A stretch of 64,000 nt of DNA from Paraconiothyrium sp. Pb-2020 (GCA_022419385.1 JAJUBI010000007.1:2389768-2453767), one strand, 5' to 3'. Positions 53,287-64,000 are shown, counted from the stretch's first letter. Numbers and translations: made by a program. Notes: generated by a model not told the origin, from the sequence alone.

Positions 53287-53965
53287 TTAAGACCTCTGCT
53301 TCTCCTGCTCCAACTCTAACTCCGCCTGTCGGTAATACTTCGCCGTATCCACGCCATGGTATGGGTGGTTCACAAAGTTGGGCCACGGAATAACATGGCT
53401 GAAGACACCGGTGTACCGTGAGTTCCGGTGTGCAACACCCTGCATGTACTCGGTAAGCTCGCTCTTTCCGTACAGCGGCTCACCCTTCTTGACCTTGTCT
53501 ACCATCTCGCGCATGTCCAGGTCGACCTCGCGGCGATTCTCACGGGAGCCGTAGAAACGGGATGTTGTGCGGGTGTAGGCGAAGAGGAAGGCCCCGGTGA
53601 GACCGACCGCGCACGACATGCGCATGACAGGAGCGAAGCCGCCTTTGCCCACGAACGAGGGAGAGACGCGCTCCCAATAGAGCATGAGGCCGGGGGAGAG
53701 GGCGCCGACGGCGGCACCAGCGAGCCAGTCGGACGGACGAGTGTATCTTATGACGCGAGAAAAGTGTCTTTGCAGTCCGTTAGTACTTCCAGCTATCGTG
53801 GCAGGGATTGGAGGCGTACGGGTCATTGTCAATGAGCTGCACACAGTTAGCTATATACCTCCATTGCGGGCGTTACAGGCGCCAATCGCTTACAGGATAT
53901 TCTCCGGTGGGTATCTTATCCGGGACTACGGGCTGGCCGATGGTCTCTCCAATTGTGGAAGACAT
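53287..53965 (-). CDS. NADH:ubiquinone oxidoreductase 21 kDa subunit
   Basis: An accessory subunit of mitochondrial complex I found in filamentous fungi. Three exons (53965-53894, 53836-53820, 53767-53287; introns 57 and 52 nt) give 189 residues. Exon 2 is only 17 nt, but phases and the family block YPLIDNDPHFSRVIRYTRPSDW, which spans all three exons, fix it. A perfect TACTAAC branch site precedes the second acceptor. Two membrane-type segments follow (WLAGAAVGALSPGLMLYW and a second near MRMSCAVGLTGAFLFAY), then the conserved C-terminal domain with NRREVDLDMREMV and PWPNFVNHPYHGVDTAKYY. The start codon lies 204 bases from the divergent start of the Aquarius gene, suggesting a shared promoter. 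Confidence 0.92.
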
Positions 53966-54169
53966 GGTGGCGTGGTGAGGAGTGGAAGAGCTACACCGTC
54001 GTCAATATGTGAGGTTCCAATGGCGGAGAACTGGTCCGTGCGAGGCGCGCATTCACTTAACTTTCTTGCTTGGCGCGATGAGAGCGCATGCGACAACAAT
54101 GCGTGCGTCCGCGAACCCTTGCGCTCTCTCGACCTAACACCCGATAGTATAGTATTAGAAAGAGGTATC

Positions 54170-57100
54170 ATGGCCGATAACAAGAAGGAAGCTGGCGAAA
54201 GCGACGCCACAACGACACCCGCGCTCGATTCACATGCCCGGCCTACGGTCGCAGACCTCCATGGCGAAAACCACTTCGCGCAGGTCGCTCGGAAGAATTG
54301 GCTCACCGCGAAGAAGCCATCGAAAGCGCGCCCCGAAGTGATCAAGCAAGAGCTATGGGATGAGCTAGAGAAGGTCGACTTCGCATACCCATCGCTTCTG
54401 GTGCTCGAAAACCTGCAGCTATTGGAGCGATATCTCTGGCCTGCATTTAGCGATGATGCATCCAATTACCACGCCTTACTGGTGGCGCTCATGATCAACG
54501 TTAAAAGGAGGGAGAATTTGCCGTCGTGGGGTGAGAGTGCTTCTTTGGAAGATAATGCGACACGAGCTGTGCTAACAGATGGTTCAGAACATTTCACAGG
54601 CAAACCCGCCGAATTCTCCTCGTTCTTCCGTCGCATACTTTCCATGAGCGTGGATCGTTCGCAGCCTATAAAGATCCGGACACAGTTGATATCGTTCGTT
54701 ATCGGCGCGTTTCAATCGCTAGACAGCGGATTAGTACGGAAAGAATGCGCACCTTTAGTTAATATATCGACATGGCATAACCTACACTCGGATGCAGCGA
54801 GGGAAAACCAATTTGAGCACCATCACATGCTACGGAAAGCATGGCGTGCGGCACACAAGCGCTTCGACGCCGCCGACGAGGCGCTACAAGCTAGGCTACG
54901 CTTCGAGCGGTCGTGGCTTTATACTTTGATTTTAGACTTTCTGGATCGTCTATACAACAGTGCCACGAGACAGGAGATTCAGGATAATCTCGTCTACTGC
55001 GAGCGGTTCATGGAGCTGCTCACGGATCTGCAAAGCCAACTGCCTACCAGGAGATATATCAACACGTTGCTACGAGACCTGAATCTACTTCCGGCGATTC
55101 GGTTGTCGCCCATGTACACGGATGAGGACAATGGGTTGTTCCGGGACCTTTTCAATTTGCTAGGCCATTTCACGTACTTTCCCATCGAGGACCAGACAGG
55201 AAGGCAGTTGTCGAAACTGGAGTATGACCAAGAACACTATGACGTCCTGGCGAAACTGCAGCGAGTCGTGACCGCGACTTTCCCAGAGAAACTTCAGCTC
55301 CTGACCTTGGCCAACTACGGAAGCTTGGGCAACCGAGACGAATTCCAGGGCCACATTCGGACACTGGAAGACACGGAGCTCGTGCAGCTGTGCTCCTTGA
55401 TGGGTTTGCGAACAGACTATCCCAAGTCGACATTCCTAGTCCTTGATCGACCGTTCTTCACTGAGACGATCCTGTCTCTCGTAGAGTACAGATCCACATT
55501 CAAAGACGACGTGCGCGACCTGCCAATCTTGCCAACCGAAGACGTATTATTCGAGACCACCTTCCTCCGCAACGAAGCGTATGACGGATCACGACCATTA
55601 GCTATACCCAAGCTCAACCTGCAATATCTCACAGTGGGCGATTTTCTCTGGAGATCGTTCATATTGTACAGAGCGGAAACTTTCTACGGTATCAGGAAAG
55701 ATATGGAAGACATCATTAAGCGGGTTCAGCCTCGCGGCAAAGGGGTCACCACGAAGTTTGGCGGCTTCTCTCGGATGTCCATACCCATCTCAAATCCGGG
55801 GATCGTGGACGTAGCACCTTCAAAAGTTGGTGAGCAACATCCTGCTTACGTACGTGCTGAGATCATACTCGATGTCAGCCGTCTACAACATCCTGTGCGC
55901 AAAGAGTGGGAATCGTTGAGACCAGACGACGTTGTTTTCCTGCTTGCGGCCGAAGGACCGGATGATCAGCTAATGCGTAACGGCCACAATCGGCAGACCG
56001 CGGATCACCAGGGCATCCACAAACTGCGATGCGCTCAGGTGGTACAGATTCAAGATGAGAATGGGCGTCCTCTACGCGAGAACGTCAATGACGATGGCTT
56101 CCGCCGAGTCCGTACGCGGAGACTGATCGTTAACATTGACGCAAGACAGTATCAGGAGGACATGGACCGCGTTGCACAAGGAAGACCCAACATCTACGAG
56201 CAGATCAATCTTGTCGCCCGTCGCCGCGGAAGAGAGAACAACTTCCGCCCTATCCTCGAATCCATTCGCCGCCTTACGCTCTCAGATATTCCTGCACCCT
56301 CATGGCTTCAAGAGGTTTTCCTAGGCTATGGCGACCCTGCATCTGCATCCTACAGACGCTTGCCTAACCACCTGCATTCAATAGACTTTCGTGATACCTT
56401 CCTCGACTGGCAGCACCTGATCGAATCCTGGCCCGGCAAATCAGTTGAGCCACATGAAAGCGCACAATCCTCCTTTGGGCCTCCATACGTCGTCCAGTTC
56501 CCCGCATCAGCTGAACCTGAACCGGCAACTGTGCGGACTTCGAAGAAGCGGCGACGCGACCAAAGCGAGGTTGCACAGCCTGTGCAGGAAGATGCGTCTC
56601 TGCACGTCTCGACATACAAACCGCCGAACATGGGCCCCTACCCTGCAGACGCACCAAAGCTGAACAGCGTCAGGTTCACCCCTGCTCAAATCGACGCAAT
56701 CACTTCCGGCACGCAGCCAGGCCTGACCGTTGTGGTCGGCCCACCGGGTACCGGCAAGACGGACGTGGCCACCCAAATTATCTCTAATATATACCACAAC
56801 TTCCCGGACCAGCGGACGTTGCTCGTCGCACACAGTAATCAGGCGCTCAATCAGCTTTTCCAGAAGATCGTGGCGCTCGACATCGACGAGCGTCACCTCC
56901 TACGTCTGGGACATGGCGAGGAGGAGCTCGAGACGGAGGCAAGCTACAGCAAGCATGGCCGCGTAGAGTCTTTCCTTGAGAGAGGATCGTACTACCTGGC
57001 TGAAGTAGACCGCCTGGCGAAGAACTTTAACGCGCCTGGGGCTCATAGTAGTTCGTGTGAGACTGCAGATTACTTCAATCTGGTGTATGTGAAGCCAGCT

Positions 57101-58630
57101 TGGACGCAATACTGGGACCATGTTTCATCCCCGGAGTGCAGTCTCGAGCAGATTATAGCGGAGTTTCCATTCAAAGAGTACTTCAGCAGTGCTCCACAGC
57201 CTCTGTTTCCTCCTGGAGCAGACCGCGAGCAGATCGTCGAGATCGCGCAGGGCTGCTACCGCCATGTCGAGAAGATCTTCACAGAGCTCGAGGACATACG
57301 TCCGTTCGAGATTCTTCGCAACCCGCGAGATAAAGCGAACTACCTCTTGGTAAAAGAGGCACGTATCATCGCGATGACCTCAACGCATGCCGCCATGCGC
57401 AGACAAGAAATAGCATCGCTAGGCTTCCACTACGACAACGTCATTATGGAAGAAGCTGCCCAAATCACCGAGATTGAAAACTTCATCCCGCTCGCGCTAC
57501 AAAACCCACAGAACAACGAGCTTCCCCTTCAGCGCATTGTTCTTGTCGGAGACCACCTTCAGAACTCTCCCGTCATTCAGAACCTCGCATTCAGACAGTA
57601 TGCTAATCTCGAGCAATCGATGTTCCTGCGTCTCGTGCGGCTTGGCGTGCCGACCATCATGCTCGACCAGCAAGGCCGCGCGCGACCTGCGATCGCAGAA
57701 CTATACAAGTGGCGGTACCCGAATCTCGGGAACCTGCCTTCCGTCCTTACAACTCCGGAATACACGACCGCAAACCCGGGGTTCAGGTACGACTACCAAT
57801 TCATCGATGTCCCCGACTACAAAGGAAAAGGCGAGAGCGAACCGACACCGCATTTCGTCCAGAATCTGGGCGAGGCAGAGTACGCTGTCGCGCTGTTCAT
57901 GTATATGCGACTGCTAGGCTACCCGGCGCAGAAGATTTCGATTTTAACAACGTACGCGGGGCAGAGGGCGCTGATAAAGGATGTGCTGGGTCACAGGTGT
58001 AAGGGAAATAGACTGTTTGGGTTGCCGAGGATTGTGGCGACAGTGGATAAATACCAGGGTGAGCAAAATGATTGTAAGTGTCCTCTCCCTATCCCTCGAC
58101 CAAAGTACGAATAAGAATCGATAGCTAACGCAAGGGAAACAGATGTCATACTCTCCCTTGTCCGCACTCGCTCAATAGGCTACCTCCGCGACATCCGGCG
58201 CCTCACCGTTGCCCTCTCCCGCGCCCGCCTCGGCCTGTACATTCTAGGCCGCGCATCTGTTTTCTCCTCCTGCTTCGAGCTTAAGCCCGCTTTCGACATC
58301 CTGCTTTCTCGGTCTACGCAACTAAGTCTGGTGACGAATGAGATGTTTGAGCCTTCTTTCTTGAGAGGAATCGAGGATAAGGTTGAAGAGGGACAAGAGG
58401 CGGTCATGCAGGGGGTCGAGCATTTGGGACAGTATGTTTTTGAGATGACGAAGGCGAAGATAGAAGCGCTTAAGGCCGGAGGCGGTGAACTACCAGCTGC
58501 TAACGGGGACGTAAGCATGGGAAAGGACGACGACGAGGATGCTGATAGGGAGGAAAATGTGGTTATCGAGGATGAGGTGGGGTTTGTGGATGAGGATGAA
58601 GCTGTGGATGGTGAGGAAGCGGGGTTGTAG
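54170..58630 (+). CDS. cwf11: Aquarius-type spliceosomal RNA helicase (Cwf11)
   Basis: Intron-binding RNA helicase of the spliceosome, a partner of the XAB2/Syf1 complex. Two exons (54170-58073, 58143-58630; 69-nt intron) give 1463 residues, the family's length. The N-terminal half is the Aquarius armadillo-like domain (YPSLLVLENLQLLERYLWP, LPTRRYINTLLRDLNLLP, HFTYFPIEDQTGRQLSKLEYDQ) followed by beta-barrel regions (PKLNLQYLTVGDFLWRSF). The SF1 helicase core has Walker A GPPGTGKT at residues 857-864, then MEEAAQITEIENFIPLALQ, VLVGDHLQ, DQQGRARPAIAELY, VDKYQGEQNDYVILSLVRT and VALSRARLGLYILG. The intron splits the NDY codon of motif V. The tail is acidic (DDDEDADREENVV). The ATG follows an open frame that continues upstream without a Met in good context. 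Confidence 0.95.
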
Positions 58631-58959
58631 AGCGGCTCTGCACTCACTCATCCGCTCAAGCCCATCAGCATTAAGGAGGAGCCTATGGATTGGAACTAGG
58701 TCCTGGCTAAGGAGTGTGTATATGTAAGCTTCGCTTTTGGGTGTATAGATACCAGTCTGAAAAGAGCGCGAAAAGCGTATTAACTTCCTGCACTGCACGA
58801 GCTGAGCTACGAGGTGGTGCCCTGATCTGTATCATGTAAGTGTACCGGCACAAGTATGCCTGTTTCCATGGCATACTTAGATAGGCCAGTAGTCAATGAG
58901 TGTGCATTAGAGATGATCTCTCTTCTTGATACTCATTTGCTCAATGGTGGAAGAAGTCA

Positions 58960-59555
58960 AAATTAGAGTTCAGTCTACAAGTATCTACAAGAGTATCTCA
59001 AGGGAAACTCTGAAGAAGCTTGTCATCCATGGTTCGACGAGGTGGTCAAGAAACCTGTCATACGAAAGTGGTTGCGAAATAGCTCCGAGGTGCTACGCTA
59101 CATCATGCCACCACTACATTCAACTTACTCCCGAAGGTTGATCTGCCGGTACTTCTTCCGCCTAAAGATGCGGACAGCCGGAGTAATATGGACAGCTCGC
59201 AATTCGATACAAATCCAAGATTTCACATCTCTGCGTATAGAACCTACGAATGATTTTTCTCAACCTTGAAAGGATATGTCGTTCCCTTCCGAGAGCAAAC
59301 TTCACATTGTGCCTGTATACTATGACCTCGAAACGTTAGTGTTTGAAAAGAGAATCTGGCGAAATATCACTTCACGTACTACTATACAAAGACTGCTGTA
59401 TGCCACCGCAGGCTCAGCCGATATTCTGCTCGAGAATCTTATGCCTAACTACCACAATGTAGTAAATCCCTCGGAGATTGTCTCGAGTCCACTCGTTCCT
59501 CCCTTGTGCGGTTCAAGCTCTGAGGAGAAACGGGTGACCTTGGTCTCTTGAGGGA
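58960..59555 (+). pseudogene. possible remnant of an unidentified gene
   Basis: Two plus-strand pieces read like real protein but lie in different frames with stops between. The first has HPWFDEVVKKPVIRKWLRNS and VLRYIMPPLHSTYS (about 59013-59130). The second has ESKLHIVPVYYDLETLVFEK and RLLYATAGSADILLENLMPN (about 59291-59455). No intron arrangement I tried joins them. I do not recognise the family. It could be a decayed gene or chance frames; support is composition only. Confidence 0.2.
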
Positions 59556-59750
59556 AGGAGCAAGTGCTACATCGCTTTTCGGGGTGAGATAACCTTGGAA
59601 CAGTCCACGACAGGCTGATTTCCCAAATATTATTAATTTTGATCCTACAGTCGCGCAACGTACACAGGTTTCTAGCTCGGCACTGTGTCACTCGGGCACT
59701 TTGAAATGATGCGCTAATCGTCCACCTTGTGTCACTATTCCAGTCAAACC

Positions 59751-59810
59751 AGCGATCTCATAGCGATCTCATAGCGATCTCATAGCGATCTCATAGCGAT
59801 CTCATAGCGC
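59751..59810 (+). repeat. minisatellite, 11-bp unit, five copies
   Basis: Five perfect head-to-tail copies of AGCGATCTCAT (59751-59805), followed by a partial sixth (AGCGC). Perfect identity suggests recent slippage; such arrays usually vary in copy number between strains. Confidence 0.95.
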
Positions 59811-60115
59811 TGCCCTAGTCGTGCCAAATCACCAAACTTTGGCATCGTGAATTGAATTTCATCTCCCTCATCCCTGAGTTAAAACGTATAAAGCATACCG
59901 TACTCGCCCCTCACAGTACGTGTACATCCAAGTCCGACCATGCATCGTGCACTTTCATCCCCAGACCCTCTCTCCCAAACCGTTCATCCCTAGGCGAGCA
60001 AGTGTCGCTAATGCGTAGAAACAACAAGTCTATTGTTTTACAAAAAATGGTTGCCAGAAGTCATCCAAGCCGTAGTATCCTCCAAAACGTCAGATTGAGC
60101 CGAACAGCGAATGGC

Positions 60116-60961
60116 TTATTTCGCGGCGCCAGGGTAGCGGGTCTTGCCGACCGTGAAAGGGACATAGCGGTACTTGATCATGTGCTGGATTTGTCGCCTC
60201 ACTGAGGTACATTAGTTGGGCTCTCGTCTCATTCCACTGCGATTCGAGTTGGGTACGTACTAGTCAAGCCGAACAAAATCAGCCAGTAGACCACCAAAAC
60301 CGGCCAGAAAACTGGCAGGTTGAAGACCTCAAACCAACTGCACAAGAAACCGATGGTGATTGCTTTGGTGCACGCATACCAGAACTTGAACTCTGGTAGG
60401 CGTCGCACAAATGGCCGGAACTCATCCTCCTCCTTCGTAGGTAAACCCGAGGTGCCATCTTCCATACCCTCATCTTGTTCCAGCGAGGGGTCAAACTTGG
60501 GTGATATGAAGGCGAGGAAGAGGTTGAGAAGGTAGATACCGAGCGAATATGCGACTGCACGAGTTAGCTACAAGAACCATCATAACTGCCTCGCCTTCCA
60601 TTTTTGGGACAACTCGGAAGTGGGGCAATATAAGTCAGAGCGCATACCAATGTACCACCCCTCCGCAACTAATATTCTGATTGCGAACAGCAAAAATAAG
60701 ACGCCGGTACCGGTCCATCGGTATGCGGTGAAAGGTGTCGATTTATCGAGGTAGGCTTGGAACATCTGCAGCGTGTCAACTACTATTCCGAGCAGGCATC
60801 TCGCAGCAGCGGCGCATTGCAACCGAATGAGTTTGGCAATATGCGACAGCAATGGGTCGCGACGACCACTTCCAGCGAGACGGCAATTCACGCACCCTTC
60901 CGTATTTTGTCGTCTGCGCCGTGACGGCCGAGAAAGGGGTATCAGGTTCTGGGGCGTCCAT
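60116..60961 (-). CDS. RER1: RER1, Golgi-to-ER retrieval receptor
   Basis: A four-helix membrane protein of the early Golgi that recognises polar transmembrane segments and returns escaped ER proteins in COPI vesicles. Four exons (60961-60896, 60765-60648, 60554-60261, 60201-60116; introns 130, 93, 59 nt) give 187 residues, the usual size. Conserved blocks in order are YLDKSTPFTAYRWTGTG, ILVAEGWYIVAYSLGIYLLN, FLAFISPKFDPSLEQDEG, FRPFVRRLPEFKFWYACTKA and FEVFNLPVFWPVLVVYWLILF. The exon-4 tail is MRRQIQHMIKYRYVPFTVGK. The tail keeps the Lys/Tyr-type COPI sorting determinants. Each splice is supported by the continuity of these blocks. Confidence 0.95.
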
Positions 60962-61332
60962 GTTGGCGCAGCGAGGTTCTTATGGTTGGACAGCGATGGG
61001 ATGTGCGAGTATTTGCGAGGGACAGTGAAGGAGAGGATGGCGTGGTTGGTGAGGCGTGGGAAGGAAAAGTGTCAAGTGGTGCGTGTCGCGAGGCTGCGGT
61101 TGCCTCCCGAAAGATCCCAGCCCTACCGAACGTGGCCCGTGCCAAGGGGCAGGGTGCGCTTTCCCATCTTCGCGCTGGCGGTTCGCGCCGGGATTGCTTT
61201 GCAGGCGAGCCGAGGTCAACCGCTATGTCATTGTAGCTCCACACGAGCTGCGTAAGCTTGACGATTGACATACATTCACTCCTTGCTCGAGTTTCGTTGT
61301 TCGGCTGTGTGACAAGAGCACATATAGACAAG
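60962..61332. other. divergent promoter, RER1 / enoyl-CoA hydratase
   Basis: About 370 bases separate the diverging start codons, so both genes probably share this control region. No clear TATA box; no other element recognised. Confidence 0.4.
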
Positions 61333-62291
61333 ATGCAGGCATTCAGATCATCTGTCCGAGCAGCAACCCGCGCGCCCGCATGCGGCTTCCACTTCGCCCG
61401 CAATTACTCCTCCGGAAAGACGTATGAACATCTGCTTGTCTCGTCACCAAAGCCTGGTGTAGGCCTCGGTAGGACAACCCCGCGATCTTGAAAGACACAT
61501 TACGCGATCTTCCTGTCATTGTTTCCCGAGTCCAACTCTGCACGAATGCTAATAGAGCTCCAGTCCAATTGAACCGCCCCAAAGCTCTCAACGCCCTTTG
61601 CACACCTCTTATCCTCGAACTAAATGCCGCCCTTCGCGACTATCAAGCCGACAAATCGATCGGCGCCATCGTCCTCACGGGCTCTGAGCGCGCCTTCGCC
61701 GCCGGCGCAGACATCAAAGAAATGAAGGACCTCACCTTCAGCACAGCCTACGGCAACGACTTCATCGAAAATTGGTCCGAACTAGTCACCTTCTTGAAGA
61801 AGCCTTTGATCGTGGCTGTAAATGGATATGCACTGGGTGGAGGTTGTGAGCTCGCTATGATGGGTGATATCAATATGCGGGACCGAAGGCAGTGTTCGGC
61901 CAGCCGGAGATCAAGCTGGGTACCATCCCGGGCGGTGGTGGTAGCCAGCGGCTCACGCGCGCGATCGGAAAGTCGAGAGCTATGGAGATCATCCTTACGG
62001 GAGACAATATCAGCGCGAAGCAAGCGGGCGAGTGGGTCTCGCTGCCAAGGTATTCGACACGCCCGAAGCGACTGGGATGCTGCACTCTCAACTGCAGAGA
62101 AGATCGCGAGCTACAGTCAGATAGCAGTGAAGGCTTGCAAGGAAGTCGTGAACAAGAGCCAGGAGCTCGGCATTCGGGACGGCGTCGATTTCGAGCGGAG
62201 GATATTCCACGGACTTTTCGGTAGTAAAGATCAGACGGTTGGGATGACGGCGTTCGCGGATAAGAAGAAGCCGGAGTGGACGAACGAGTAG
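61333..62291 (+). CDS. enoyl-CoA hydratase, mitochondrial, with three frameshifts
   Basis: Crotonase-family enzyme that hydrates trans-2-enoyl-CoA in mitochondrial beta-oxidation or branched amino-acid breakdown. Exon 1 (61333-61468) encodes an Arg/Ser/Ala-rich presequence. A 95-nt intron leads to exon 2 from 61564 (VQLNRPKALNALC, FAAGADIKEM, NGYALGGGCELAMMGDI). After about base 61872 the homologous sequence (YAGPKAVFGQPEIKLGTIPGG) continues one frame over. At about 62033 it shifts again (AGEW then LAAKVFDTPEAT) and at about 62072 a third time (DAALSTAEKIASYSQ). Each break looks like one missing base; together they restore the original frame, which runs to the normal end (FADKKKPEWTNE). The oxyanion and catalytic Glu region (QPEIKLGTIPGGGGS) lies in the shifted part. 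Literal translation gives a 52-residue nonsense block, so the gene is either damaged or mis-sequenced. Confidence 0.85.
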
Positions 62292-62517
62292 AAAATATGT
62301 ACAACGAAATGGAAAAAACTAGGTGCTCATCGTAAAAGACGCCGTATATACATATGTGTATCTCACCACACGGTCTTGAGTCGACCTTTTCCCAACCTAG
62401 AAGACATTATGCAGCATCCCATTCCCAGAATAATAGAGGGTATCCAAGCCATACACAAGAAACAAAATGCTAAGACGACAGCCATCCACCACTCTTTCTC
62501 GCATCCTCCTCCCACGC

Positions 62518-63540
62518 CTACCGCGGCGAAGCAAGTCCTCCCATACTGACCCTATAGGTCGTATCCGCCGTTCGTGGCCTCTCGCCCTCTCTGTCCCCTA
62601 ATCTTGACGGCGCCGGGGATCTGGGACTCGGTCGAGGGCTCCCAAAGGGCTGGGGGCTCATCATAGGGCTTTCGAGCTCAGCAGGCGCCTGGCGCAACCC
62701 CGGCGAGCTCGAAGTGACCTCTGCAGGCAACTCAGAGTACCTCTGACTCGACCCAGCCGTGTAGTCTGCGGGAAGTTCTTGCGGCTCGCCCGTCTGCGCG
62801 ACGGGCGTGTACTGGTGCTGTCCAAAAGCCGCAAATGGCGGGGGTTTGGGTGAGTTGTAGACGGGTGGTGCTGGCGTGCCGTCAGATAAAATTCCGAGTC
62901 CCCGCTCTGGTGCTCCAGGAGAAAGGGTATTCGTACCTTCGGATATCGCAGAGTGGCGGTACTCGGTCTTCTCCTGGCCTGGGAACGCGGCTTGCGAAGA
63001 CGACGAAGTGGGCCTACCCCTTGTGCGCCGCTTCTTGAAAAGGCAGAATACGAGGATAGCAATGATTGCGACCACAGCGACTCCTCCGCCTACCGCAGCC
63101 CCTACAATGACGCCCGTGTGTGAGTGCCCACCTTCCGCTTCCGCCTCGCCCGTCGTGCCGTTCGCGCTGTACGCCTGCTGCAGACTTGCGGTATCAAGCA
63201 CAGCAGCTGTGAGATCGTTCTTGGGACACTTAGTGTCCGCGGTATTGCATGCATCGCTTTTACAGCAACCCCAGAAGGTGGTGTCGTTCTTCGGTATATT
63301 GACGCATGAGTGAAAGGTCGATGCCGCGCCACATGAGGGATCTGGCATGCTACCGTAGGCAGATGCATTGAAGGAGACAGGCGCGAGGTTGCCGAGTGCG
63401 CAGCCGCTGATGGTGCATGGATCGGTTTTGCAGCAGCCTACAAAGGGCGACCGATTTGAAGATGTGGCCGGGCAGGCGTACCATTTTGCACCCTCGTCCT
63501 TGCAGGTGGGATCGAAACGGTCGAGATCGGGGTTCGCCAT
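62518..63540 (-). CDS. Cys-rich single-pass membrane protein, unknown
   Basis: A single exon encodes 340 residues from the ATG at 63540; upstream codons in the frame have no ATG. There is no signal peptide. Residues about 10-50 and 65-108 are two copies of a Cys-rich unit, each with a first Cys, an aromatic-x-C, the motif F/W-x-GCCK-x-D-x-C and a final Cys (WYACPATSS, FVGCCKTDPC; FHSCVNIPK, FWGCCKSDAC). A hydrophilic linker with N-glycosylation sequons leads to one transmembrane helix (about residues 144-169, VIVGAAVGGGVAVVAIIAIL). A basic stop-transfer (KKRRTRGR) and a Ser/Pro-rich tail of about 170 residues follow. I infer an N-out plasma-membrane protein, sensor-like in layout. I do not recognise a named family. 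Confidence 0.8.
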   Translation of the reverse strand: MANPDLDRFDPTCKDEGAKWYACPATSSNRSPFVGCCKTDPCTISGCALGNLAPVSFNASAYGSMPDPSCGAASTFHSCVNIPKNDTTFWGCCKSDACNTADTKCPKNDLTAAVLDTASLQQAYSANGTTGEAEAEGGHSHTGVIVGAAVGGGVAVVAIIAILVFCLFKKRRTRGRPTSSSSQAAFPGQEKTEYRHSAISEGTNTLSPGAPERGLGILSDGTPAPPVYNSPKPPPFAAFGQHQYTPVAQTGEPQELPADYTAGSSQRYSELPAEVTSSSPGLRQAPAELESPMMSPQPFGSPRPSPRSPAPSRLGDREGERPRTADTTYRVSMGGLASPR

Positions 63541-64000
63541 GGTGGAAGTGCTCGCCTGGTGGATGCGAAGGTTAAAGCGCTGTTTCAGAGGTGACACGTT
63601 GGTATATCTCTTTCTGACTATGTGGTCTAAGGTGGAGCGGACAATGGGACTTTGGAGCAGCAGAATTCCTGGTACAAGTCGCAGTGCCCCGGTCTCGAGT
63701 GTCGATTGCCAAGTATTAGGTGCAATGAGGAGATGTTCAGAGAGTGACGGTGATAGTCATTAAAGTAAAATTAGAAATAGAATAGTCAAAGGAACAGTAA
63801 CAAAGGCGAGGAACGCGATCACCTCTCAACATTGCCCAGGACAGCGCGGGTTATTATGTAAAGGAAGAGGCTCAGCAACGCCCCGCCCCTTGTCTCCAAA
63901 GACAAAGGCAATCTGACCCGCACAGTATCTCAGCTGCCGAGCGGCCGTGGTGAAAAGGGCCCGTAATGGCGCACATGGCGTAGAATCATTGGCCTGAGGC
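63541..64000. other. upstream region of the Cys-rich protein gene
   Basis: About 460 bases to the window end. A GC-box-like GCCCCGCCCC at about 63881 resembles a Mig1/CreA-type site in isolation; its function is untested. No coding sequence seen. Confidence 0.35.

Larger units (their letters stand above)
58631..60115. other. intergenic with possible remnants and a minisatellite
   Basis: About 1.5 kb between convergent genes. It contains possible coding remnants (58960-59555) and a short tandem repeat (59751-59810), listed separately. No RNA gene seen. Confidence 0.4.

Noticed and set aside
1..64000. CRISPR arrays, bacterial operons, prophage or restriction-defence systems
   Set aside because: The gene structure, introns and families are eukaryotic; no array of spaced repeats exists and no intact mobile element was found.

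Overview
The window is nuclear DNA from a filamentous ascomycete. Nearly every gene carries short GT-AG introns (about 45-95 nt) with CTAAC/CTGAC-like branch sites. The gene set includes a CFEM protein, an Ecm33-like wall protein, deuterolysin, betaine-lipid synthase, the fungal 21 kDa complex I subunit and mitochondrial trimethyllysine dioxygenase, which excludes budding yeasts and bacteria. A Dothideomycete is my best guess from overall protein flavour; that is inference.

Layout. 1-17 kb is an accessory-looking stretch of secreted and transport functions: the 3' end of an MFS transporter, a decayed Ser/Thr-rich surface-protein gene, deuterolysin, a type-B carboxylesterase, an unknown protein, an old yellow enzyme, a GDSL acetylesterase and a TDT-family malate/sulfite transporter. 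18-33 kb has wall and ER genes (Ecm33-like membrane protein, glucosidase II beta, CFEM protein), an unknown 1001-residue protein with two copies of a putative metal-binding module, and a large disordered protein. 33.2-37.4 kb is a long gene-free stretch ending at an intron-containing tRNA-Leu(CAG). 37.7-47.4 kb carries a cyclin-D1-binding-protein-like gene, a polyketide synthase relic, an ICMT/DUF1295 membrane protein, BTA1 and the proteasome ATPase RPT5. 47.4-51 kb is AT-rich, with a broken tRNA-Arg, a tandem duplication and a probable oxidoreductase relic. 51-64 kb is mainly housekeeping: trimethyllysine dioxygenase (8 exons), complex I 21 kDa subunit, Aquarius helicase, RER1, enoyl-CoA hydratase and a Cys-rich membrane protein.

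The genes do not form one obvious pathway cluster and I see no defence island or intact biosynthetic cluster. Trimethyllysine dioxygenase (carnitine synthesis) and enoyl-CoA hydratase both serve mitochondrial fatty-acid use, but lie 8 kb apart with unrelated genes between them.

Most worth attention are an in-frame stop codon in the otherwise intact BTA1 gene, three mutually compensating one-base frameshifts in the enoyl-CoA hydratase gene, the duplicated C-x3-H-x13-C-x2-C module, and a tRNA-Arg-like locus whose T-arm is split by a 44-nt insert that looks like a spliceosomal intron. The BTA1 and hydratase lesions may be real decay or assembly errors; the sequence alone cannot decide.
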